Shown: one piece after another, positions 57,280 through 64,000 of the stretch
Position numbering within the stretch: position 1 is the first letter of the stretch
Layout: each line of letters starts with the position of its first letter
NCBI GenBank assembly: GCA_035532415.1
Contig: DATKRB010000023.1
Coordinates: forward strand, 1-64,000
From: DATKRB01 sp035532415
GTDB taxonomy: Bacteria > Actinomycetota > Acidimicrobiia > Acidimicrobiales > RAAP-2
DNA: 64,000 nucleotides
Reading direction: 5' to 3'
Position numbers and translations under genes: made by a program
The notes under the pieces: generated by a model
The model's input: the letters and a program-made list of their open reading frames with translations, nothing else
Databases searched by the model: none
Told to the model about the DNA's origin: nothing

Positions 57280-58373
57280 CGCCCTGGGAGGCGATCGACG
57301 AACGACAGGAACAGTCCGGGACCATGCGCAGCCCCTCGACCGGCACGGTGGAAGATTCCTCCTCCGCCCTCTTCCCCGGTGGTCGCTCGGGGGATCCCCC
57401 CGAGAGCACCTCGTCGGTCGAGGGGCTGCGGATGGTCCGGCAATTCTCCCACGAGCCAGTCATGGTGCAAGAGGTCGTCGACCTCTTCGCTCCCGTTCCC
57501 CCCGGGGTCGTCGTCGATGCGACGCTCGGGGGCGGGGGTCATTCGGTCGCGCTCCTGACTGCTCACCCGCACCTCACCGTGCTCGGGCTCGACCGTGATC
57601 CCGATGCTCTAGCCGCCGCATCACGATCGCTCGAGGCTTTCGGGGACCGCGCCGTCGTGATGCACGCCCGCTTCGGCGAGCTCGCCAGGGTCGCCGCCGA
57701 CGCGGGCGGTCCCTCGGGCCTGTCGGGGGTGCTCTTCGACCTCGGGGTGAGCTCACCCCAGCTCGACCGGGCCGACCGGGGCTTCTCCTACCGCGCCTCG
57801 GGTCCGCTCGACATGCGGATGGACCAGACGACCGGAGAGAGCGCGCTCGACATCGTCAATGGCGCGTCCGAGGACGAGCTGGTGGTCCTGTTCGTCGCCA
57901 ACGGCGAGGGGCGATTGGCGCGCCGGATCGCCCGCGCCATCGTCGCGGCCCGGCCTCTCTCGACCACCGCCGATCTGGCGGACGTGGTGAGCGGAGCGGT
58001 ACCGGCCCCCGCCCGTCGCCGGGGGCATCCGGCCCGGAGGGTCTTTCAGGCCATCCGCATTGCCGTCAACGACGAGCTCGGTGAGCTGGCAGCGGCCATC
58101 CCGGCGGCGTTGTCGGGCTTGTCGGTGGGGGGTCGCTGCGTGACCATCGCCTATCACTCGGGGGAAGACCGCCTGGTGAAGCGGGCGTTCGCCGAGGCGG
58201 TCACCGGAGGCTGCACGTGCCCGCCCGGCCTGCCGTGCGTCTGCGGTGCCCGTCCCGAGCACCGGTTGGTGTACCGGGGCTCCCGGAAGGCCTCCGCCCA
58301 GGAGATCGTCCGGAACCGCCGGGCCGAGAGCGCGCGGCTCCGGGCCGTCGAACGTGTCGCCGGGCCCAGATGA
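57276..58373 (+). CDS. rsmH: 16S rRNA (cytosine(1402)-N(4))-methyltransferase RsmH (MraW)
   Basis: A methyltransferase that modifies C1402 of 16S rRNA. It shows FSHEPVMVQEVVDLFAPVP, SAM motif VVDATLGGGGHSVALL, GVLFDLGVSSPQLDRADRGFSY and the C-terminal YHSGEDRLVKRAF with CGARPEHRLVYRG. The start is ambiguous: GTG 57276 overlaps the mraZ stop (GTGA) and gives 365 residues; ATG 57324 or ATG 57432 would give 349 or 313. N-terminal extensions occur in actinobacterial RsmH, so the long form is chosen. It overlaps ftsL by four bases. Confidence 0.95.
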   Translation: MTPWEAIDERQEQSGTMRSPSTGTVEDSSSALFPGGRSGDPPESTSSVEGLRMVRQFSHEPVMVQEVVDLFAPVPPGVVVDATLGGGGHSVALLTAHPHLTVLGLDRDPDALAAASRSLEAFGDRAVVMHARFGELARVAADAGGPSGLSGVLFDLGVSSPQLDRADRGFSYRASGPLDMRMDQTTGESALDIVNGASEDELVVLFVANGEGRLARRIARAIVAARPLSTTADLADVVSGAVPAPARRRGHPARRVFQAIRIAVNDELGELAAAIPAALSGLSVGGRCVTIAYHSGEDRLVKRAFAEAVTGGCTCPPGLPCVCGARPEHRLVYRGSRKASAQEIVRNRRAESARLRAVERVAGPR

Positions 58374-58918
58374 CGCCGACCGCCACGGCGACGGCCCGAC
58401 GCTCGAGCGCGATCGCCGGGGGTGCTGTCCGGCCGGTGCCGGGGAGGGCGCCTGCCGGAGATCGCAGGCCGCCGCTCAAGGTCGTCGACACCGGCCTACG
58501 GCGGCGCCGGCGGGCCCGCAAGCACTCGATCGCCGCGATGCTCTCGGTATCGTCGCTGGTGGTCGCCCTCCTGGCGGTGGTGGTCGGCCATGCCGTCCTT
58601 GCGAGTGGTCAGGTCCGCCTCTCCGAGCAACAGGTGAAGGTCGCAGCCGCGCAGGCGCAGCACCGCAGGATGGAGCTGGCGACGGCAGAGCTCCAGACCC
58701 CGTCGCGCATCGTCGCCCGGGCAGAGCAGCAGCTGCACATGCAACAGCCGAGCCGGGTGACCCAGCTCCCTTCGGTTCCCCTCGACGTTCCGGTACCGGC
58801 TCCGAGGATGTACGCGGTTCCGGCGACCCCCACGACCACGACCCCCACGACCACGACCCCCACGACGACAGCCCCCACCCCCACCCCCACCCCCACCGCC
58901 GCCGGGGCCGGTCACTGA
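58370..58918 (+). CDS. ftsL: FtsL-like division protein with Pro/Thr-rich tail
   Basis: A 182-residue bitopic FtsL-type protein placed between rsmH and ftsI. A basic cytosolic N-terminus (GLRRRRRARKHS) precedes one membrane helix (SVSSLVVALLAVVVGHAVL) and a leucine-zipper-like coiled coil (RLSEQQVKVAAAQAQHRRM). FtsL links the divisome FtsQ/FtsB to FtsW/I. The C-terminus is a Pro-Thr-rich tail encoded by a 15-bp repeat and a CCCACC tract (58825-58896). ATG 58370 overlaps the rsmH stop. Sequence identity with other FtsL is low, as usual, but position and topology are diagnostic. Confidence 0.85.
   Translation: MTPTATATARRSSAIAGGAVRPVPGRAPAGDRRPPLKVVDTGLRRRRRARKHSIAAMLSVSSLVVALLAVVVGHAVLASGQVRLSEQQVKVAAAQAQHRRMELATAELQTPSRIVARAEQQLHMQQPSRVTQLPSVPLDVPVPAPRMYAVPATPTTTTPTTTTPTTTAPTPTPTPTAAGAGH
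58825..58896. repeat. 15-bp tandem repeat and CCCACC tract at ftsL 3' end
   Basis: Three copies of the 15-bp unit GACCCCCACGACCAC (58825-58869, the last with one base change) are followed by a CCCACC-type tract to about 58896. They encode a Pro-Thr-Thr-Thr-Thr tail and then Pro-Thr dipeptides. Both units keep frame, so copy number could vary between strains. Confidence 0.85.
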
Positions 58919-58922
58919 TCCG

Positions 58923-60959
58923 GTGAGCCCGTCGAGCACCGGACCGCCGATCCGGCGAAGCCCAGACGGCGGGCGGGCGGAGTCCGACCGGTCGGGAGCA
59001 CCTCGATCGCGGACCCGATCCGCGACGCGAGGGGGAGCTCGAACGGCAACCCGGCCGGGGACCCGCCCCGGGTCCCGGCAGCGGTACCCCGACTGGTCGC
59101 ACGGGGCGAGGGAACTGCCCATCCGGCAACCCGGCCCCCGGGCCCCTCGCCGCCCGGCCGCCCCCCGCCGGTCGCTCGCCGAAGGTCATGGCCAGGTGAT
59201 CGTCGCCAAGCGGGTCCGGTTCCTGCGGCTGGTCCTGGTCCTGGCATTGCTGGCGTTGGTCGTCCGCCTGGTCGACGTGCAGGTGCTCGAGTCGGCCCAC
59301 TACCAGTCCCAGGCCAGCCGACAGCTCGCGGTGCCGGTGATCGTGCCTGCCGTCCGCGGCGGCCTCTACAGCCGGGACGGCCAGGTGCTCGCCATGTCGG
59401 TCCCGACGTCCGACGTGTATGCCGACGACTTCCTCATCGTCCGCCCCGTCGCCGAGGCGGCGGCGTTGGCGCCCCTCCTTCACGTGCCTGCGACCAAGTT
59501 GGCGAGCGAGCTTCACCAGCGGTCGGGGTACGTGCCCCTGGCCAAGCAGCTGTCGAACCAGGTCGGGAAGAAGATCGCGGCGGCTGCGTTCCCCGGCATC
59601 ACCGTCGTCGCCGACTCGAGGCGGGTCGTCCCGAACGGGAACCTCGCGGCACCGGTCCTCGGCATCGTGAACGGGTCGGGCAACGGGGCTGCCGGACTCG
59701 AGTACCAGTACGACACCGCCCTGGCCGGCAAGGCCGGGTCCGAGACCCTTCTCGAGTCGCCTGCCGGGATCGCCTTGCCGCAGAACCCGGTCAGGCAGAC
59801 CTCCACCGAGCCGGGGACCGGGCTCGAGCTGACGCTCGACGAGGCGCTTCAATACCAGACCGAGCAGGCCCTGGCCGCCGAGATCCTCTCGTCCCACGCC
59901 GTCAGCGGCAGCGCCATCGTCATGGACGTCAAGACCGGGGACATCCTCTCGATGGCGAACCTGGTCGCCTCCCAGGGCCCGGGCCCGCGGGTGCCCGCCA
60001 CCTCGCCGATCCCGATCGGTGCGGGCGACGGTGTGGACCAGGCGCCGTCCAACCTCGCCCTCACGCAGCTCTTCGAGCCCGGCTCGGTGTTCAAGCTGGT
60101 CACCTTCTCCGGGGCGCTGCAGGCCGGGGTCATCAATCCGGGTACCACCTTTTCGGTGCCGGGCCAGATCACGCTGGACGGCTCGATCTTCCACGATGCC
60201 GAGTCGCACCCGACCGAGCAGCTGACGGCCTCCCAGATCCTCGCCCAGTCCTCCAACCTCGGCACCTATCAGATCACCCAGGCCCTCGGGGAGAGCCGGC
60301 TGCTGGCCCAGGTGAAGAAGCTGGGGTTCGGGGTCCCCACCGGTCTCCACTTCCCCGGCGAGTCGGCGGGGATCCTGGCCACCCCGGCCCAATGGGAGCC
60401 CACCGACCTCGTGTCGTTGCCCATCGGGCAGGTCGACGCGGTCAACGCTCAGCAAGTGCTCGACGCCTACAACGCGGTCGCCAACGGAGGGGTCTTCGTC
60501 CAGCCCAGGCTGGTACGCGGCACCGTCGCACCCGACGGGACGGCGACGGCCACCCGGCCGTCGCCGTCCCGTCGGGTCATCTCGGCGGCCACGAACGCCG
60601 AGCTGACGACGATGCTCCAGGGGGTGGTGGCGGGAGGAACCGGCACCAGTGCCGTGGTACCGGGATACTCGGTGGCGGGCAAGACCGGTACGGCTCAGAT
60701 CCCGACCCCGGGGAAGGACAGCTACGTGCCCAATGCCTTCATGGCCACCTTCGTCGGGTTCGCACCCGCCGACCACCCGGTGTTCTCGGCCATCGTCGTC
60801 CTGAACCGCCCGACCCCGATATACGGCGGGACGGTGGCCGCACCGGTCTTCTCCCAGATCATGAGCTATGCGCTCCACCGCTACGACATCCCCTCCTCGC
60901 CGGGTGCCCCGTCGAGCGGGGGGCGCATCGGGACCAGTCAGGTGCAGGACGTCACATGA
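58923..60959 (+). CDS. ftsI: Peptidoglycan transpeptidase FtsI (PBP3/PbpB)
   Basis: A 678-residue class B penicillin-binding protein that cross-links septal peptidoglycan. A 96-residue basic, Arg/Pro-rich cytosolic region precedes one membrane helix (residues 99-117). The pedestal starts LAVPVIVPAVRGGLYSRDGQ. The transpeptidase domain has the active-site Ser388 in SVFK, SSN at 443-445 and KTG at 587-589 (AGKTGTAQ), all intact. GTG 58923 follows ftsL by four bases. The long basic N-terminus is longer than in most FtsI and may bind partner proteins. Confidence 0.96.
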   Translation: MSPSSTGPPIRRSPDGGRAESDRSGAPRSRTRSATRGGARTATRPGTRPGSRQRYPDWSHGARELPIRQPGPRAPRRPAAPRRSLAEGHGQVIVAKRVRFLRLVLVLALLALVVRLVDVQVLESAHYQSQASRQLAVPVIVPAVRGGLYSRDGQVLAMSVPTSDVYADDFLIVRPVAEAAALAPLLHVPATKLASELHQRSGYVPLAKQLSNQVGKKIAAAAFPGITVVADSRRVVPNGNLAAPVLGIVNGSGNGAAGLEYQYDTALAGKAGSETLLESPAGIALPQNPVRQTSTEPGTGLELTLDEALQYQTEQALAAEILSSHAVSGSAIVMDVKTGDILSMANLVASQGPGPRVPATSPIPIGAGDGVDQAPSNLALTQLFEPGSVFKLVTFSGALQAGVINPGTTFSVPGQITLDGSIFHDAESHPTEQLTASQILAQSSNLGTYQITQALGESRLLAQVKKLGFGVPTGLHFPGESAGILATPAQWEPTDLVSLPIGQVDAVNAQQVLDAYNAVANGGVFVQPRLVRGTVAPDGTATATRPSPSRRVISAATNAELTTMLQGVVAGGTGTSAVVPGYSVAGKTGTAQIPTPGKDSYVPNAFMATFVGFAPADHPVFSAIVVLNRPTPIYGGTVAAPVFSQIMSYALHRYDIPSSPGAPSSGGRIGTSQVQDVT

Positions 60960-61050
60960 GGCACCGGTCTGGCCGGTACCATCGGCAGGCCCAGGCGGCC
61001 CGCCCCGGAAGGACCGGGACCGATGCTCGCCGGCGGCCCCGCCTCTCCCT

Positions 61051-62508
61051 GTGCAGATGAACCTGTTGCTCGACGAAATCGACGTGCTCGAGACGGCGGG
61101 CGACCCTCGGGCGGTCGACGTCGTCGGCGTCGCCTACGACAGTCGCAAGGTCGACCCCGGGGACCTCTTCTTCTGCATCCCCGGGGTCTCGACGGACGGC
61201 CACAGCCATGCGCCGGAGGCGGTGGCCGGCGGGGCGGTCGGGCTGGTCTGCGAGCACCTGGTCGCGGTGGGAGCCCCGGTCGTCCAGGCGAGGGTCCGGG
61301 TCGGCGGGGCCCGCCCGGCGATGGCCCGAGCGGCGGCCGCGTTCCACGGCCATCCCTCGCGTGACCTGATGGTGGCGGGGGTGACCGGCACCAACGGGAA
61401 GACGACGGTGACCCACCTGCTGGCGGCCGTCCTCGTGCACGCCGGACGCCCCGCCACGTTGGTCGGGACGCTCTCGGGGGAGCGAACGACCCCCGAGGCC
61501 GCCGACCTCCAGGAGCTCCTGGCCTCGGTCCGCGACGATCAGCGGGCCGACGGAGTGGGACGGGCGGTGGTGATGGAGGTCTCCTCGCACGCTCTCGTCC
61601 AGGCGAGGGTGGACTGCGTCGAATTCGACGTCGCGGTCTTCACGAACCTCAGCCACGACCATCTCGACTTCCACAAGACGATGGAGTCCTACTGGCAGGC
61701 CAAGGCCTCCCTGTTCTCCCCGGGGAGGGCGGGACGAGGGGTCGTGAACGCAGACGATCCCTGGGGTCGTCTGCTTCTCGAGGTCGCCGACGTCCCGCTG
61801 CTCCCGGTGACTCGGGCGGATGCTTCCGATATCCGGCTCGAGCCCGGGCGGACCACGTTCACGTGGCGGGGAAGACGGGTGGCCCTCTCGTTGACCGGAT
61901 TGATCAACGTCGACAACGCCCTCCTCGCGGCGGAGGCAGGGGTTGCCCTCGGGATCGACCCGGCGACCGTTGCCGAGGGCCTGGCCGGCGCTGCGGTCGT
62001 CCCCGGTCGCCTGGAGCCGGTGCCGGTGCCCGGTGTGGAAGGCGCCGGACCGGCGGTGCTGGTCGACTACGCCCACACCCCTGCCGCCCTTCGGACGGTG
62101 CTCGACGAAGCTGCCCGGCTCGTCGCCGAGGGCGGCCGGGTGGTGCTGGTCTTCGGCTGCGGCGGCGATCGGGACCGGGCGAAGCGTCCGCTGATGGGCT
62201 CGGCCGCCCATGCCGCCGCCGCGGTGACCTTCGTGACCTCCGACAACCCCCGCCACGAGGATCCCGCCTCCATCATCGAACAGGTCCGTTCCGGGTTCCC
62301 GGACACCGCGGTGAGCGACGGCCGGCTCGTGGTGGAGCCGGATCGCCGCCGGGCGATCGAGCGGGCCGTCGGCATGGCCGGAGCGGGCGATGTGGTCGTC
62401 GTGGCCGGCAAGGGGCATGAGACCTATCAGCAGTTCGGCGACGAGCGGATCCCCTTCGACGACCGGCTCGTCGCATCCGAGGTCCTCGCCGCCCGGTGGG
62501 GAGCCTGA
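61051..62508 (+). CDS. murE: UDP-N-acetylmuramoyl-tripeptide synthetase MurE (meso-DAP adding)
   Basis: A 485-residue MurE that adds the third amino acid to UDP-MurNAc-L-Ala-D-Glu. The N-terminal AYDSRKVDPGDLFFCIPG, the P-loop GVTGTNGKTTVTHLLA near residue 110, the carbamate Lys in SYWQAKASLF near residue 210 and the substrate motif SDNPRHEDP near residue 400 are present. The DNPR motif selects meso-diaminopimelate, not lysine. The start is GTG 61051 or ATG 61057. It follows ftsI by 91 bp and precedes mraY by three bases. Confidence 0.96.
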   Translation: MQMNLLLDEIDVLETAGDPRAVDVVGVAYDSRKVDPGDLFFCIPGVSTDGHSHAPEAVAGGAVGLVCEHLVAVGAPVVQARVRVGGARPAMARAAAAFHGHPSRDLMVAGVTGTNGKTTVTHLLAAVLVHAGRPATLVGTLSGERTTPEAADLQELLASVRDDQRADGVGRAVVMEVSSHALVQARVDCVEFDVAVFTNLSHDHLDFHKTMESYWQAKASLFSPGRAGRGVVNADDPWGRLLLEVADVPLLPVTRADASDIRLEPGRTTFTWRGRRVALSLTGLINVDNALLAAEAGVALGIDPATVAEGLAGAAVVPGRLEPVPVPGVEGAGPAVLVDYAHTPAALRTVLDEAARLVAEGGRVVLVFGCGGDRDRAKRPLMGSAAHAAAAVTFVTSDNPRHEDPASIIEQVRSGFPDTAVSDGRLVVEPDRRRAIERAVGMAGAGDVVVVAGKGHETYQQFGDERIPFDDRLVASEVLAARWGA

Positions 62509-62511
62509 GGG

Positions 62512-63552
62512 GTGCTCTCCCTGATGGAGTCGGGCGGCGTCGCGCTGTGGGTGGCCATCCTGGCCACCCCGGTCCTCATGCGGTGGCTGTTGCGTCGTCG
62601 GATCGGCCAGCACATCCGCGAGGACGGGCCGGCCACCCACTCGGTGAAGGCGGGCACCCCGACCATGGGCGGGCTGGCGATCGTTGCCGCCGTGGTCGCG
62701 GGGTACTTCATGGGGCACGTCGGCCCGGCGGTCCGGTTCTCGCGCACCGGCATCCTCGTCGTGGGGGTGGTCGGGCTGTTCGGGGTCATCGGCTTTCTCG
62801 ACGACTGGCTCAAAGTGCGCAACCGGCGCAGCCTCGGACTCAACAAGCGGGCGAAGCTGGCAGCCCAGATCGCTGTCTCCGCGGTCTTCGCCGAGGCAGC
62901 CGTGCACTGGGCCCACACGTCCACCGCGCTCTCCTTCACCCGGCTGGACTCGCCCGGGTTCGAGCTCGGGGAGCTCGGCTGGGTGGCGTTCGCCGTCTTC
63001 GTGCTGGTCGGCTCCTCGAACGCCGTCAATCTGACCGACGGGCTCGACGGCCTCGCCGCAGGCTCGGCGACCCTGTGTTTCGCCGTGCTCTCGATCATGG
63101 GTTACTGGATCTTCCGGCACGAGAGCATCTATCACGTGCTCCCGGCATCGGCGATCGACCTGGCCCTGTGCTCGGTCGCCCTCGCGGGTGCCTGCGTCGG
63201 GTTCCTGTGGTGGAACGCGGCGCCCGCGCAGATCATCATGGGCGACACCGGGTCGTTGGCGATCGGGGCGGGAATTGCCGCGTTGTGCCTGCTCCTGAAC
63301 CTCGATCTCCTCCTCCCGATCGTCGGGGCGCTCTTCGTTCTGGAGACGTTCTCGGTGATCATTCAGATCGTGAGCTTCCGGATGTTCCACCGGCGGGTGT
63401 TCCGGATGGCGCCGATCCACCACCATTTCGAGCTGATCGGCTGGCCCGAGACGACGGTCATCTTCCGGTTCTGGATCGTCGCGGGTCTCTTCGCCGCGCT
63501 CGGCCTGGGGATCTTTTACGGGGAGTACCTGACCGTGGCGAAATTCACGTGA
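62512..63552 (+). CDS. mraY: Phospho-N-acetylmuramoyl-pentapeptide-transferase MraY
   Basis: A 346-residue integral membrane enzyme that transfers phospho-MurNAc-pentapeptide to undecaprenyl phosphate, forming lipid I. The catalytic loops are PTMGGLAIVAAVVAG near residue 44, the acidic FLDDWLKVRNRRSLGLNKR near residue 95, NLTDGLDGLAAGSATL near residue 172 and APIHHHFELIGWPE near residue 301. About ten membrane helices are evident. GTG 62512 lies three bases after murE. It is followed at once by ftsW; murD, which normally lies here, is absent. Confidence 0.96.
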   Translation: MLSLMESGGVALWVAILATPVLMRWLLRRRIGQHIREDGPATHSVKAGTPTMGGLAIVAAVVAGYFMGHVGPAVRFSRTGILVVGVVGLFGVIGFLDDWLKVRNRRSLGLNKRAKLAAQIAVSAVFAEAAVHWAHTSTALSFTRLDSPGFELGELGWVAFAVFVLVGSSNAVNLTDGLDGLAAGSATLCFAVLSIMGYWIFRHESIYHVLPASAIDLALCSVALAGACVGFLWWNAAPAQIIMGDTGSLAIGAGIAALCLLLNLDLLLPIVGALFVLETFSVIIQIVSFRMFHRRVFRMAPIHHHFELIGWPETTVIFRFWIVAGLFAALGLGIFYGEYLTVAKFT

Positions 63553-63628
63553 CGGGTTCCCCCACTTCGGCGCTGCGGTGGGCGAGGCTGAAGGGATGTG
63601 CCCTCGCGTCGGGAAGGAGCAGCCTCGG

Positions 63629-64000
63629 GTGTCGGCGAGGACGGCGATGAGCCAACGCCCCGGGCCCGGTACGGGTCGGACCCCTGCAACCGGTCGTTCG
63701 GGCCCGCAGCTCGGTGGCAGCCGCCCCGGCTCGACCACGCGGCCGCACCGCGGCCAAGGTGGAGGGCGATCGCCGAACCGGCACGAGGACGCGGGCGGTC
63801 CGAGGGGCCGGCACCGCCTGGGAGCACGGGGATCTGCGGCGGTCCACCGGAACCGGACCCCGCGCGAGGTTGCCGCCTGGGTGGTCGCCGTCCGGGACAT
63901 CCCGACTGCCACGATCCTGCTCGCCCTGATCGGTTGCCTTTGCGTGCTCGGCGTCGTCATGGTCGGATCCGCTTCGACCGTCATATCGATGAGCATTTAC
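63629..64000 (+). CDS. ftsW: Peptidoglycan polymerase FtsW, N-terminal part (cut by window edge)
   Basis: The first 124 codons of a SEDS-family glycosyltransferase. A roughly 95-residue Arg/Gly/Pro-rich cytosolic region precedes the first membrane helix, ATILLALIGCLCVLGVVMVG, ending in SASTVISM, which matches the GLVMVLSASS-type start of FtsW. GTG 63629 is chosen because an AAGGAG box lies nine bases upstream; ATG 63647 is also good. The rest is outside the window. It follows mraY by 76 bp with no murD in between. Confidence 0.85.
   Translation, partial: MSARTAMSQRPGPGTGRTPATGRSGPQLGGSRPGSTTRPHRGQGGGRSPNRHEDAGGPRGRHRLGARGSAAVHRNRTPREVAAWVVAVRDIPTATILLALIGCLCVLGVVMVGSASTVISMSIY

Noticed and set aside
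58828..58896. Rho-independent terminator or phase-variable tract
   Set aside because: The repeat lies inside ftsL, in frame, with no self-complementarity; each unit is a multiple of three bases.
1..64000. Mobile elements, prophage or tRNA genes
   Set aside because: No transposase, integrase, phage structural gene (other than the encapsulin) or tRNA-like cloverleaf was recognised.

Overview
This 64-kb window is chromosomal DNA of very high G+C (roughly 70 % by eye) with dense, mostly overlapping genes. The actinobacterial markers are a mraZ-rsmH-ftsL-ftsI-murE-mraY-ftsW cluster, DUF3040 and DUF2630 proteins, the egtB/egtD pair and a meso-diaminopimelate-type MurE. Together with the many acyl-CoA enzymes and the LLM flavoprotein they suggest a soil or freshwater actinobacterium, most likely near the Acidimicrobiia; that lineage is inferred, not proven. 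I saw no tRNA, rRNA, insertion sequence, prophage or CRISPR array.

Layout. Positions 1-7.9 kb hold acyl-CoA and small-molecule catabolism: two family III CoA-transferases (one cut by the window edge), an amidohydrolase, an SDR, a DedA membrane protein, a class II aldolase, an aldehyde dehydrogenase and a hot-dog dehydratase pair. Positions 7.9-19.5 kb hold a molybdenum-hydroxylase island. A minus-strand run with small gaps or overlaps encodes MoaC, MoaE, MoaA, MoaD, MoxR ATPase, VWA protein, XdhC, MocA-like transferase, CoxG, CoxM and CoxS. The large catalytic subunit is divergent on the plus strand. The run therefore makes the cofactor, matures it and supplies two of three enzyme subunits. 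The large subunit carries AFRGAGR and not the form I CO-dehydrogenase loop, so its substrate is open. Positions 19.4-26.4 kb return to acyl-CoA chemistry: phosphoesterase, enoyl-CoA hydratase, SCP2-type thiolase with a DUF35 partner, a second hot-dog pair and an LLM flavoprotein.

Positions 26.4-31.2 kb carry a cNMP-binding protein, glmS and a sugar nucleotidyltransferase/epimerase pair. Positions 31.7-36.7 kb are regulatory: a 995-residue LuxR-type ATPase diverges from two overlapping LuxR response-regulator-like genes, the first with a Glu in place of the phosphoacceptor Asp. Positions 36.7-43 kb carry a monooxygenase-like protein, an unknown protein, Lon, DUF2630, GalE and a cyclopropane-fatty-acid synthase-type methyltransferase. 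Positions 43.1-48.5 kb are a stress block: a ferritin-like cargo with an encapsulin targeting tail, its encapsulin shell, EgtD/EgtB for ergothioneine, an enoyl-CoA hydratase and MsrA. Positions 48.6-53.4 kb carry an MMPL transporter coupled to an MFS exporter with a winged-helix-like C-terminal extension, then a small LapA-like protein.

Positions 53.6-64 kb lead into the division and cell-wall cluster through DUF3040, an ROK kinase, a small unknown protein, an HNH nuclease and a lipoate-ligase-like protein. The mraZ promoter region carries GTGG boxes at 10-bp spacing, as expected for MraZ autoregulation. ftsW follows mraY directly, with no murD between them.
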